NCBI GenBank assembly: GCA_937872165.1
Contig: CALMOR010000237.1
Location: forward strand, 1 to 24,083
Origin: an uncultured Burkholderiales bacterium
Lineage (GTDB): Bacteria > Pseudomonadota > Gammaproteobacteria > Burkholderiales > Burkholderiaceae_D
Direction: 5' to 3'
DNA: 24,083 bases
Shown: one piece after another, positions 1 through 7,349 of the stretch
Layout: each line of letters begins with the position of its first letter
How positions within the stretch are numbered: position 1 is the first letter of the stretch
Notes under the pieces: generated by a model
Databases searched by the model: none
Told to the model about the DNA's origin: nothing
The model's input: only the letters and a program-made list of their open reading frames with translations
Translations under genes and position numbers: made by a program

Positions 1-683
1 CTGTCGGGCTGCAGGTCGCAGGCCGCGACCCGCGCAATGCCCGGATGCGCCGGCAGGTCGACCGCGTTGGCCACGATGGTGGCGGCTGCGTCCGCCTGCG
101 CCGCCGTGGCGCCGAGCACCGTGACGGCGTCGGCGATGCCGAGCGAGAAGCTGCGGCCGCGCCAGCCGCTGGTGGCGACGCCGCGGACGGCCGTCCCGTG
201 CGTCACGCGGAAGCGGCCGTCGATCGCGACGCGGCCGGCATGACGCGCCACGTCGAAGCGCGCGATGTCCGCGAAGAGGCCGACCCGCACGCTCGCGCCG
301 GCCGCGAGATGGAGCGCGATGTCGCCGCCGTTGTTGACCCACGCGCGACGGATGCCGCGACCACGATAGGCCTCGATCATCTCGTCGGCCACCGCGCCCG
401 CGACCGCGGCCATCGGTGTCACGAAGCGCGCGCGATGCGCGGCGCAGGCCCGCCACATGCGGCGCGCGACGCGGCCGTGCAGGCGACAGCGATCGTCGAC
501 CGGCTGCTTGAGCAGCGGCAGCTCGGCGACGAGCTCGTCGAGGATCGTCGTGAAGCGCCGCCATGCGGCGTCGTGCGCGCCGTTCACCGCGTCGCCGTCG
601 CCGTCCGCGCCGATCACGAGATCGATCGGTCCGTGCTGCAGGTGCCAGCGCCCGTCGCCGGTGCGGATCCGTCGCGCGCTCAT
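1..683 (-). CDS. UPF0280 family protein (ApbE-like), 3' end cut by window
   Basis: Read from an ATG at 681-683 leftward, the frame stays open for about 227 codons to the window edge, so the C-terminus is missing. Recognisable UPF0280 signatures are WVNNGGDI at about residues 113-120, a VATSGWRGRSFSLG stretch near 167-180 and a TAAQADAAATIVANAVD helix near 191-207. These resemble the core of ApbE flavin transferases, but the biochemical function of UPF0280 is not established. The start lies 9 bases after the hnr stop on the same strand, so the two are probably co-transcribed. Because E. barkeri Hnr carries covalent flavin, a flavin-attachment role is an attractive inference, not something shown here. 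Family assignment is confident; function is not. Confidence 0.85.
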   Translation of the reverse strand, partial: MSARRIRTGDGRWHLQHGPIDLVIGADGDGDAVNGAHDAAWRRFTTILDELVAELPLLKQPVDDRCRLHGRVARRMWRACAAHRARFVTPMAAVAGAVADEMIEAYRGRGIRRAWVNNGGDIALHLAAGASVRVGLFADIARFDVARHAGRVAIDGRFRVTHGTAVRGVATSGWRGRSFSLGIADAVTVLGATAAQADAAATIVANAVDLPAHPGIARVAACDLQPD

Positions 684-692
684 CGCGTCAGC

Positions 693-2390
693 TCAGCCGA
701 GGAGCGGCGGCCGGCCGAGCGGCCAAGGATTGGACGCCGGCTGCGCGGCCCAGCGCCGCGCGACGGGCGCGCCGTCGTCGTGCCACGCACCGGCGCGCAA
801 CGCGCGATCGAGCGAGCGCACGTGATCCATGTGGCCGCCCAGTCGCCGGTAGTCGTCCCGCCGCAGGCTGAACTCGATCGGCGCGACGATCGCCGGCGTC
901 GGCACCATGCCGAAGGCACGGTCCGGCATGCGCGCCACGTCGACCATCACCGTGATGCCGCCGCCCGGCCACACGTAGGCCGGCGCGCCGCCGCAGGTGA
1001 CGTTGACGAGCGCCTGCTTGATGGCGCGCGTCAGCAGCACCGGGTTGTCGGTCACGCCGGCGCGCAGGCTGCCGCCGGCACCGCCGAGGAACAGCACGCT
1101 GCAGAGCGACGGCTCGCAGTTCTCGCCGATGCGCTCGACGACGGCACGCATCGTGGCCGGCATCTCCTGCCGCCGCGGTGTCAGCGTCTCGTCGAGCACG
1201 TACCACGCGGCATGCTCGCCGGTGGTGGACGTCATCAACAGGCGCAGGCCCGGCCAGGCGTGGGCCGGATCCCAGCTCTCGATGACGACGAGCGGGTCCG
1301 CGAGGTCGGTGCCGCCCCAGCCGGTACCGGGGCCGGCGACCTGGAAGTAGCGGCCGGGGGTCGACCGGCGACCGCGCAGGCGCACGCCGGAGCGCCGCAT
1401 GTCGAGGCAGCGGCCGGCCTGGTGCTCGCTCAGCACGCCGGTGATGTGGTCGTCGACGACGATCACCTCGTCGGCGCCGTCCGCCATCTGCCTCGCGAAG
1501 ATGCCGACCGTGGCCGAGCCGCAGCCGACCCGCATGCGCCGCTCCTCGACGCCGTCGACGACGGGCGCATGGCCGGCCCGCACCACGACTTCGGTGCCGC
1601 CGTCGATCGCGAGCTCGACCGCCTGCCTGTTGCCGAGCGCCTCCATCGCCTCGACCGTGACGCGCCCTTCCTTCCGGCTGCCGCCGGTGAGATGGTGCAC
1701 GCCGCCGAGCGACAGCATCTGCGAGCCGTACTCGGCCGTCGTCACGTGGCCGACGATCTCGCCGCGGCAGCGCACGTTCGCCTGCTCGGGCCCGAGGTAG
1801 CGGTCGGTGTCGATCTTCACCTTGAAGCTGCAGTAGCTGAAGATGCCTTCGGTGACGACGGTTACCATGTCGACCCCCGCGGCGTTCGACCCCACGATGA
1901 ACGGCGCGGGCTTGTAGTCGGGGTAGGTCGTCGACGAGCCGATGCCGGTGACGAAGACCTCGTCGGCGAGCAGCAGGTCGCCGTCCCAGGCCGACGCGTC
2001 GGACGTCGTCCCGTCCTCGGTGGTCGCGAAGGGGACCACGGCGCTGCCGTCGGTCAGAAGGGACTTGCGCAGCAGCACGACGGGATCGACGCGGATCAGG
2101 CGTCCGTCGCGATTGGCGTAACGGTCGCAGGCGCCGCTGCGGCCGTCGCCGATCCGGCAGAGCACCGGGCAGGCGTTGCATTCGACCTTCGCGGCGGCGA
2201 GGCGCTCGTCGCGCGACGGGGCACGATCGAGTCCGTCGGCGAAGGCGAGCGAATGCGCCGAGGACGAGGGGTGCCGCGAAGGCCGCGGCGGCGAGTGCTG
2301 CGACAGATATGAAGACGCGGACGGCGGCGGCCCGTCGACCGGCATCGCGTCGATGCCGGGCAGCCCATCCGTCTTCGTGTGTTCCGTCAT
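693..2390 (-). CDS. hnr: 6-hydroxynicotinate reductase
   Basis: Predicted to reduce 6-hydroxynicotinate to 1,4,5,6-tetrahydro-6-oxonicotinate using low-potential electrons, as in Eubacterium barkeri nicotinate catabolism. From about residue 66 on, the protein follows the E. barkeri enzyme closely as I remember it: an Fe-S type motif C71-x2-C74-x3-C78-x9-C88, then conserved blocks GIFSYCSFKVKIDTDRYLGP, HVTTAEYGSQMLSLGGVHHL, RMRVGCGSATVGIF, STPGRYFQVAGPGTGWGGT and GGAPAYVWPGGGITVMVDV. Other cysteines (for example NCEPSLC) could serve further clusters. Residues 1-60 are Ser/Pro-rich and poorly conserved; no good ribosome binding site picks between the ATGs at 2390 and 2345, so the N-terminus is uncertain. 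The frame stays open further upstream (to 2477), but through the putative operator. Divergent from fpr, a plausible electron supplier. Confidence 0.9.
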   Translation of the reverse strand: MTEHTKTDGLPGIDAMPVDGPPPSASSYLSQHSPPRPSRHPSSSAHSLAFADGLDRAPSRDERLAAAKVECNACPVLCRIGDGRSGACDRYANRDGRLIRVDPVVLLRKSLLTDGSAVVPFATTEDGTTSDASAWDGDLLLADEVFVTGIGSSTTYPDYKPAPFIVGSNAAGVDMVTVVTEGIFSYCSFKVKIDTDRYLGPEQANVRCRGEIVGHVTTAEYGSQMLSLGGVHHLTGGSRKEGRVTVEAMEALGNRQAVELAIDGGTEVVVRAGHAPVVDGVEERRMRVGCGSATVGIFARQMADGADEVIVVDDHITGVLSEHQAGRCLDMRRSGVRLRGRRSTPGRYFQVAGPGTGWGGTDLADPLVVIESWDPAHAWPGLRLLMTSTTGEHAAWYVLDETLTPRRQEMPATMRAVVERIGENCEPSLCSVLFLGGAGGSLRAGVTDNPVLLTRAIKQALVNVTCGGAPAYVWPGGGITVMVDVARMPDRAFGMVPTPAIVAPIEFSLRRDDYRRLGGHMDHVRSLDRALRAGAWHDDGAPVARRWAAQPASNPWPLGRPPLLG

Positions 2391-2444
2391 CATCGCGGTC
2401 CGGACGAGCGACGCCCGGACTTGAACGGTGCCGGCGCGGTGGGT

Positions 2445-2450
2445 AGTATC
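2445..2450 (-). promoter_or_regulatory. Possible -10 element for hnr
   Basis: Reading leftward the hexamer is GATACT, four of six matches to the sigma-70 -10 consensus. It sits about 55 bases upstream of the hnr ATG, and the proximal 16-bp palindrome (2456-2471) would fall in the spacer/-35 zone, fitting repression by promoter occlusion. No convincing -35 hexamer was found, so this is tentative. Confidence 0.35.
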
Positions 2451-2455
2451 CTCGA

Positions 2456-2493
2456 TGTAGTGTTTGCTACACAGCAATGTGGCGAACGCTACA
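2456..2493. promoter_or_regulatory. Tandem 16-bp palindromes, putative TetR operator
   Basis: TGTAGTGTTTGCTACA (2456-2471) has perfect 5-bp arms around a 6-bp centre. TGTGGCGAACGCTACA (2478-2493) is a near-palindrome; its reverse complement matches the first copy at 13 of 16 positions. Centres are 22 bp apart, about two helical turns, which would put two dimers on the same DNA face. They lie between the divergent hnr and fpr genes, and the module encodes one TetR-family regulator, the obvious candidate ligand. The repeat is seen directly; the binding protein is inferred. Confidence 0.6.
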
Positions 2494-2605
2494 TGAATAC
2501 GAATCTAGCGTACCCGGCCGATGCTGGCAAACGCTTTCTTTCGCCTGCTGCGTCGACGCGACGGCCCCGATTCCCTTTCATACTGAACAACGTCTTCCTC
2601 CTTCC

Positions 2606-3379
2606 ATGAGTGCATTCAACGAAGAACGCGTCCTGACGGTCCATCACTGGACCGACCGGCTGTTCACCTTCACCACGACGCGCGATCCCGCCCTGCGCTT
2701 CAGCAACGGCCACTTCACGATGATCGGGCTGCGCGTCAACGAGAAGCCGCTGCTGCGTGCGTACAGCATCGCCAGCGCGAACTACGAGGAGCACCTCGAG
2801 TTCCTCAGCATCAAGGTCGACGAGGGTCCGCTGACGTCCCGGCTGCAGCACATCCGGCCGGGCGACACGGTCATCGTCGGCAAGAAGCCCACCGGCACGC
2901 TGGTCGTCGACTACCTGCTGCCGGGCAAGCGGCTCTACATGTTCTGCACCGGTACCGGCCTCGCGCCGTTCATGAGCCTGGTCCGCGATCCGGAGACCTA
3001 CGAGAAGTTCGCGCAGGTCATCCTCGTCCACGGCGTGCGCCAGGTCGACGAGCTCGCGTACCACGACCTGCTCGTCGAGCACCTGCCCGCGCACGAGTTC
3101 CTCGGCGACATGGTGACGAGCCAGCTGCGCTACTACCCGACCGTCACCCGCGAGACCTTCGTCAACATGGGCCGCATCACGGAGCTGATCGAGACCGGCA
3201 AGCTGATGGCCGACCTGGAGCTGCCGCCGCTCGATCCGGCGGTCGACCGCGCGATGATCTGCGGCAGCCCGGGGATGCTGAAGGACCTCAAGGCGCTGCT
3301 CGAGAACCAGGGATTCCGGGAAGGCAACACGTCGACGCCCGGCGACTTCGTCATCGAACGGGCGTTCGCGGAGAAGTGA
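2606..3379 (+). CDS. fpr: Ferredoxin--NADP+ reductase
   Basis: A 257-residue FAD-dependent ferredoxin/flavodoxin-NADP reductase, the usual length for proteobacterial Fpr. The FAD-binding signature RAYSIAS is at residues 51-57, the NADP-binding loop FCTGTGLAPF at 113-122, a CGSPGML nucleotide-binding segment lies near the C-terminus, and the protein ends in the typical ERAFAEK tail. The ATG at 2606 was chosen because Fpr homology begins at MSAFNEERVL; the frame is open to 2477 but the extra residues look non-coding and run over the operator. No good Shine-Dalgarno is visible. In this context it probably moves electrons from NADPH through ferredoxin to Hnr, whose E. barkeri counterpart is described as ferredoxin-dependent. 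It could instead be the general housekeeping Fpr. Confidence 0.92.
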   Translation: MSAFNEERVLTVHHWTDRLFTFTTTRDPALRFSNGHFTMIGLRVNEKPLLRAYSIASANYEEHLEFLSIKVDEGPLTSRLQHIRPGDTVIVGKKPTGTLVVDYLLPGKRLYMFCTGTGLAPFMSLVRDPETYEKFAQVILVHGVRQVDELAYHDLLVEHLPAHEFLGDMVTSQLRYYPTVTRETFVNMGRITELIETGKLMADLELPPLDPAVDRAMICGSPGMLKDLKALLENQGFREGNTSTPGDFVIERAFAEK

Positions 3380-3398
3380 TGCGGAGCGTCGTCCGGTC

Positions 3399-4121
3399 GT
3401 GACCGCCTCGACGACCCGACCGCTCGCGGCGAAGACCAATTCGGTCGGTCGCCCGATCGGCGTGCGCGAGCGGTCGGCGCAGGCCACGCGCGACGCGATC
3501 CTGCGTGCGGCGATCAAGGTGTTCGCGAAGCACGGCTTCAGCGGCGGCAGCGTCGAGAAGATCTCGAAGGCGGCGAAGTCCGTCGATCGCATGATCTATT
3601 ACTACTTCGGCAACAAGGAAGGGCTCTTCGTAGCGGTCATCGACGAGATCTACCGTCGCTTCGACGAGGCCGAGGCCGGTCTCGAACTCGACACCGGCGA
3701 CCCGGTCGGGGCGCTGCGCACGATGATCCGCTTCGTGGTCCGCTACTACCGCGAGCATCCGGAGTTCGTGAGCCTGCTCAACAGCGAGAACCTGCATCGC
3801 GGCCGGCACGTGGGCCGGTCGATGCGCGCGCGCCCTCACGCGTCGCCCGCGATCGGCACGACCGAGCGCGTCCTGCGCAGCGGCATCGACGCGGGCGTCT
3901 TCCGCGCGGACGTCTCCGCGCGCGATCTCTACCTGCTGATCGCCGCGGCCGGATACTTCCATCAGTCCAACCGCTTCACGCTGTCGGCCTTCCTCGGCGA
4001 GGACCTCGAGGCGCCGGCCGCGCTCGCGCACTGGGAAGCTTTCGTCACGGACATGGTCCTGCGCGGCATCGCAGTCGCGCCGCGCACGCTCGCACGATCG
4101 AAGGGGAACACGCATGGCTGA
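3399..4121 (+). CDS. TetR/AcrR family transcriptional regulator
   Basis: A 240-residue one-component regulator. The N-terminal helix-turn-helix spans about residues 28-75, with the typical ATRDAILRAAIKVFAKHGF opening and a recognition region ending in MIYYYFGNKEGLF. The rest is a helical ligand-binding domain. Start is a GTG at 3399, 19 bases after the fpr stop; the ATG at 3379 is out of frame and soon stops. The gene overlaps the enamidase start by 8 bases, so fpr, this gene and ena look like one operon. It probably represses the divergent hnr and fpr promoters through the palindromes at 2456-2493, with 6-hydroxynicotinate or a related intermediate as inducer; that ligand is a guess from context. 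NicS of Pseudomonas putida is a known TetR-type nicotinate-pathway repressor, but I cannot claim orthology. Confidence 0.88.
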   Translation: MTASTTRPLAAKTNSVGRPIGVRERSAQATRDAILRAAIKVFAKHGFSGGSVEKISKAAKSVDRMIYYYFGNKEGLFVAVIDEIYRRFDEAEAGLELDTGDPVGALRTMIRFVVRYYREHPEFVSLLNSENLHRGRHVGRSMRARPHASPAIGTTERVLRSGIDAGVFRADVSARDLYLLIAAAGYFHQSNRFTLSAFLGEDLEAPAALAHWEAFVTDMVLRGIAVAPRTLARSKGNTHG

Positions 4122-5325
4122 CGCGACGGCGGGAGAGCGATCCGGCAAGGTGGTGATCCGCAATGTCGGGCTGATGCTGTCGGGCGACATCGATCGGCCG
4201 ATCCTCGACGCCGACACGGTCGTCGTCGTCGACGGCCGCATCGCGGCCGTCGAGCGCGAGGCCGACTGCGACACGAGCGACGCGAAGACGGTCGTCGACG
4301 CGCGCGGCACCTGTCTCTGCCCGGGCCTGATCGACAGTCACGTGCATCCGGTGTTCGGCGACTGGACGCCGCGCCAGGGTCAGCTCGGATGGATCGACTC
4401 GTCGATGCACGGCGGCGTGACGACGATGATCTCGGCCGGCGAGGTCCACCTGCCGGGCCGGCCGAAGGACATCGTCGGCCTGAAGGCGCTCGCGATCACC
4501 GCGCAGCGCGCGTTCGACAACTTCCGGCCCGGCGGCGTCAAGGTCCTCGCGGGCGCGCCGGTGATCGAGAAGGGGATGGTGGAATCCGACTTCCGCGAGC
4601 TCGCCGAGTCCGGCGTGAAGCTGCTGGGCGAGATCGGGCTCGGGTCGGTCAAGGGCGGCACCGAGGCCGCGACCATGGTGAAGTGGGCGCGCCGCCACGG
4701 CATCCAGAGCACCATCCATACCGGCGGCCCGTCGATCCCGGGCTCGGGCCTGATCGACAAGGACGTCGTGCTCGAGGCCGACGCCGACATCATCGGCCAC
4801 ATCAACGGCGGCCACACCGCGCTGTCGGCCGCGCACGTGTGCGAGCTGTGCGAGCGGTCGACCCGCGCGATCGAGATCGTCCACAACGGCAACGAGAAGG
4901 TCGCGCTCGCCGCGGCGCGCGCGGCGCTCGAACTCAAGTGCCCGCATCGCGTGATCCTCGGTACCGACGGACCGGCGGGCTCGGGCGTGCAGCCGCTCGG
5001 CATCCTGCGGATGGTCGCGATGCTGTCGAGCTTCGCGGACATCCCGGCCGAGATCGCGTTCTGCTTCGCGACCGGCAACACGGCGCGCGTGCGGGCGCTC
5101 GACTGCGGGCTGATCGAGGTCGGGCGCGCCGCCGACTTGGTGTTCATGGACCGCGCGCAGCACACGGTCGGCCGGACACTGCTCGAGAGCGTCGGGCTCG
5201 GCGACCTGCCCGGCGTCGGCATGGTGATGATCGACGGGCTCGTCCGTTGCGGCCGCAGCCGCAACACGCCGCCCGCGACCGAGGTGCCGATGGTCGTCGA
5301 GTCGCGCGGCACGCACGCGCACTGA
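4114..5325 (+). CDS. ena: Enamidase (amidohydrolase superfamily)
   Basis: A 403-residue metal-dependent amidohydrolase closely resembling E. barkeri enamidase, a bifunctional Fe-Zn enzyme that hydrolyses 1,4,5,6-tetrahydro-6-oxonicotinate to (S)-2-formylglutarate and ammonia. Visible features: LMLSGDIDRPIL near the N-terminus, metal ligands H76 and H78 in DSHVHP, HGGVTTMISAGEVHLPGRPK, the IHTGGPSIPGSG and GHINGGHTALS histidine motifs, a GTDGPAGSG segment carrying the likely catalytic Asp, and the C-terminal SRNTPPA shared with the E. barkeri protein. A good ribosome binding site (AAGGGG, 4101-4106) precedes the ATG. The position next to hnr and fpr supports the assignment over a generic dihydroorotase or imidazolonepropionase-like enzyme. 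Confidence 0.9.
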   Translation: MADATAGERSGKVVIRNVGLMLSGDIDRPILDADTVVVVDGRIAAVEREADCDTSDAKTVVDARGTCLCPGLIDSHVHPVFGDWTPRQGQLGWIDSSMHGGVTTMISAGEVHLPGRPKDIVGLKALAITAQRAFDNFRPGGVKVLAGAPVIEKGMVESDFRELAESGVKLLGEIGLGSVKGGTEAATMVKWARRHGIQSTIHTGGPSIPGSGLIDKDVVLEADADIIGHINGGHTALSAAHVCELCERSTRAIEIVHNGNEKVALAAARAALELKCPHRVILGTDGPAGSGVQPLGILRMVAMLSSFADIPAEIAFCFATGNTARVRALDCGLIEVGRAADLVFMDRAQHTVGRTLLESVGLGDLPGVGMVMIDGLVRCGRSRNTPPATEVPMVVESRGTHAH

Positions 5326-5328
5326 AGC

Positions 5329-5346
5329 CGCGAAGAATCCTTCGCG
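5329..5346 (+). terminator. Hairpin after ena stop
   Basis: CGCGAAG-AATC-CTTCGCG forms a perfect 7-bp stem with a 4-base loop, starting 4 bases after the ena stop. No U-tract follows, so it is either a weak terminator or an mRNA 3'-end stabiliser. Confidence 0.4.
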
Positions 5347-5427
5347 CCCGACGCTCCGCTCTCCTAGACTCGGACGTCGCCGATCGCCGTCGAGTCCCTC
5401 CCTTGTTTCCGACCACCGTGCGGCGGG

Positions 5428-5600
5428 CATGAGACCCGCCGCCTCGAACGCATCGTCGACGACCTGCCCTCCGATGCGCTCGACCTCCAGGACTTCGTCG
5501 TCGACGCGCGCTCGAAGGCAACCGCGACCTGCGCGTCGCGACGCTCGACATGGCGCGCAACGCGTCGCGCCTGCATCCGATCGAGGCCCTCGCCGGGCCC
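5428..5600 (+). pseudogene. Possible decayed gene fragment
   Basis: In the gap between the convergent ena and glxR genes, one frame reads RRLERIVDDLPSDALDLQDF and then VVDA up to about 5508. After a 2-base shift in a CG-repeat run (5505-5511) a second frame reads ALEGNRDLRVATLDMARNAS, then RLHPIEALA. Joined, these give a helical, acidic, gene-like peptide; a further shift would continue as RALDGPLREA. No start with a ribosome binding site and no intact frame is present, and I do not recognise the family. It may be the remnant of a gene lost at the module border, or chance coding-like sequence in a GC-rich region. Confidence 0.3.
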
Positions 5601-5612
5601 TGGACGGACCGC

Positions 5613-6518
5613 TCAGGGAGGCGTCTGGCCGATCTCGAAGTTGGCGAGCTTCTCCAGCGCCCGCACCATCGCCGAGTGGTCCCAGGCCTTGCCGTCGTGC
5701 GCGGCGCACGAATTGAAGAGCTCCTGGGCGGTCGCCGTGTTGGGCAGCGAGACGCCGAGGGCGCGCGCGCTGCTGAGCGCGAGGTTGAGGTCCTTCTGGT
5801 GCAGCTCGATGCGAAAGCCGGGCGCGAAGGTGCGCTTGATCATCCGCTCGCCGTGGACCTCGAGGATCTTCGACGAAGCGAAGCCTCCCATCAACGCCTG
5901 ACGCACGCGTGCGGGATCGGCACCGGCGCGAGCCGCGAACAGCAGCGCCTCGCCGACGGCTTCGATGTTGAGCGCGACGATGATCTGGTTCGCGACCTTG
6001 GCCGTCTGGCCGTCGCCGTTGCCGCCGACCAGCGTGATGTTCTTGCCCATCAGCTCGAAGAGCGGCTTGACGCGCTCGAAGACCGCGTCGGGTCCGCCGA
6101 CCATGATCGACAGCGTCGCGTTCTGCGCGCCGACCTGTCCGCCCGAGACCGGCGCGTCGAGGTAGTCGGCGCCGAGCTCGTTGATCTTCTGCGCGAAGGT
6201 CTTGGTCGCGATCGGCGAGATCGAGCTCATGTCGACGACGACCTTGCCCTTGCCCAATCCGGAGGCCACGCCGCCGTCGCCGAAGAGGACGGCCTCGACG
6301 TCCGGCGTGTCGGGCAGCATCAGGAAGACGATGTCGGCCTTCTCGGCCACTTCACCGGCGCTCGTGCACGACGACGCGGACGTACCCGCGATCGCGTCGG
6401 GCACCTTGCTGCGCGTGTGGATGAACAGCGTGTGGCCGGCCGCGACGAGATGGCCCGCCATCGGCGCGCCCATGATGCCGAGGCCGATGAAGCCGAGCTT
6501 GAGTGGTTGTGCGGTCAT
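5613..6518 (-). CDS. glxR: Tartronate semialdehyde reductase (2-hydroxy-3-oxopropionate reductase)
   Basis: Converts tartronate semialdehyde to D-glycerate with NAD(P)H, the last step of the glyoxylate carboligase pathway. The 301-residue protein matches E. coli GlxR block by block as I remember it: N-terminal Rossmann loop FIGLGIMGAPM (residues 10-20), DMSSISPIATK, DYLDAPVSGG, the catalytic-lysine region GNGDGQTAKVANQIIVALN with K174, and HGERMIKRTF followed by HQKDLNLAL. The ATG at 6516-6518 overlaps the hyi stop (6515-6517), so translation is probably coupled. The frame continues upstream to 6605 but only over hyi coding sequence. E. barkeri 2-(hydroxymethyl)glutarate dehydrogenase belongs to the same superfamily, but the sequence here is clearly GlxR-type. 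Confidence 0.95.
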   Translation of the reverse strand: MTAQPLKLGFIGLGIMGAPMAGHLVAAGHTLFIHTRSKVPDAIAGTSASSCTSAGEVAEKADIVFLMLPDTPDVEAVLFGDGGVASGLGKGKVVVDMSSISPIATKTFAQKINELGADYLDAPVSGGQVGAQNATLSIMVGGPDAVFERVKPLFELMGKNITLVGGNGDGQTAKVANQIIVALNIEAVGEALLFAARAGADPARVRQALMGGFASSKILEVHGERMIKRTFAPGFRIELHQKDLNLALSSARALGVSLPNTATAQELFNSCAAHDGKAWDHSAMVRALEKLANFEIGQTPP

Positions 6519-7315
6519 TGCGGTCCCAGGTTCGATGAGGGTCGGGCGAGGCTCTTGAACCAGCCGAGGCCGGCCTCGGTGGTCGTCGCCGGCTTGTACT
6601 CGCAACCGATCCAGCCGTCGTAGCCGAGGCGGTCGAGATGCGCGAACAGGTACGGGTAGGCGATCTCGCCGGTGCCCGGCTCGTTGCGCCCCGGATTGTC
6701 CGCCAGCTGGATGTGACCGATGCGCGCGAGGTTCTTCTCGATCGTGGACGCGAGCTCGCCCTCCATCCGTTGCATGTGATAGATGTCGTACTGCACGAAC
6801 GCGTTGTCGGCGCCGACCTCGTCGAGGAGCTCGAGCGCCTGCGCGGTGCCGGTGAGATAGAAGCCGGCGATGTCAAAGTGATTGATCGGCTCGGTCAGGA
6901 GCCGCAGGCCGACCTTCTTCAACTCGTCGGCCGCATAGCCGAGGTTGTCGATCAACGTATCGCGCATCAGCTCGGGCGACGCGCTCGTCTTCTTGCCGGC
7001 GAGGCAGTTGAGCTGCGGCACGCCGAGGACCTTCGCGTACTCGACGGCACGAGCGACGCCCTGGTGGAATTCGTCGACGCGATCGGGATCGCAGGCGATG
7101 CCGCGGTCGCCGCCCGCCCAGTCGCCGGCGGGCAGGTTGTGGAGGACGAGGCTCAGCCCGTGATCGTCGAGTCGCTGCTTGATCTCGGACGCGGGATGGT
7201 CATACGGGAACAGGAACTCGACCGCCTCGAAGCCCGCCTTCGCGGCGGGCTCGAAGCGATCGAGGAAAGGAACCTCGGTGAACATCATCGTGAGGTTCGC
7301 GGCGAAGCGCGGCAT
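6515..7315 (-). CDS. hyi: Hydroxypyruvate isomerase
   Basis: Interconverts tartronate semialdehyde and hydroxypyruvate beside glyoxylate carboligase. The 266-residue protein has the xylose-isomerase-like TIM barrel of Hyi, with the N-terminal RFAANLTMMF, HNLPAGDWAGGDRGIAC near residues 59-75, the catalytic-glutamate segment TEPINHFDI (E142), YDIYHMQRMEGEL near 176-188, DNPGRNEPGTGEI and the second glutamate in GCEYKPATTTEAGL (E239). It is slightly longer than E. coli Hyi (258). It lies 34 bases downstream of gcl and overlaps glxR, giving the classic order gcl-hyi-glxR. Confidence 0.94.
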   Translation of the reverse strand: MPRFAANLTMMFTEVPFLDRFEPAAKAGFEAVEFLFPYDHPASEIKQRLDDHGLSLVLHNLPAGDWAGGDRGIACDPDRVDEFHQGVARAVEYAKVLGVPQLNCLAGKKTSASPELMRDTLIDNLGYAADELKKVGLRLLTEPINHFDIAGFYLTGTAQALELLDEVGADNAFVQYDIYHMQRMEGELASTIEKNLARIGHIQLADNPGRNEPGTGEIAYPYLFAHLDRLGYDGWIGCEYKPATTTEAGLGWFKSLARPSSNLGPQ

Positions 7316-7349
7316 GACGGTCTCCCGTTTTCTTGTGGTTATGGATCGA

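Noticed and set aside
45..2312. A 755-codon open frame on the + strand opposite hnr and the UPF0280 gene
   Set aside because: Arg/Asp/His/Ala-rich composition typical of the antisense of GC-rich genes; the opposite strand encodes recognisable families. The same applies to long antisense frames at 4045-5709, 7179-9161, 10386-11240, 15033-16364, 16959-18065, 17887-19875 and 20723-22054.
5613..6518. Reading this 3-hydroxyisobutyrate-dehydrogenase-type gene as the 2-(hydroxymethyl)glutarate dehydrogenase that follows enamidase in E. barkeri
   Set aside because: The sequence matches GlxR through whole blocks (NGDGQTAKVANQIIVALN, HGERMIKRTF) and overlaps hyi in the classic gcl-hyi-glxR order; it is also convergent with ena, not in its operon.
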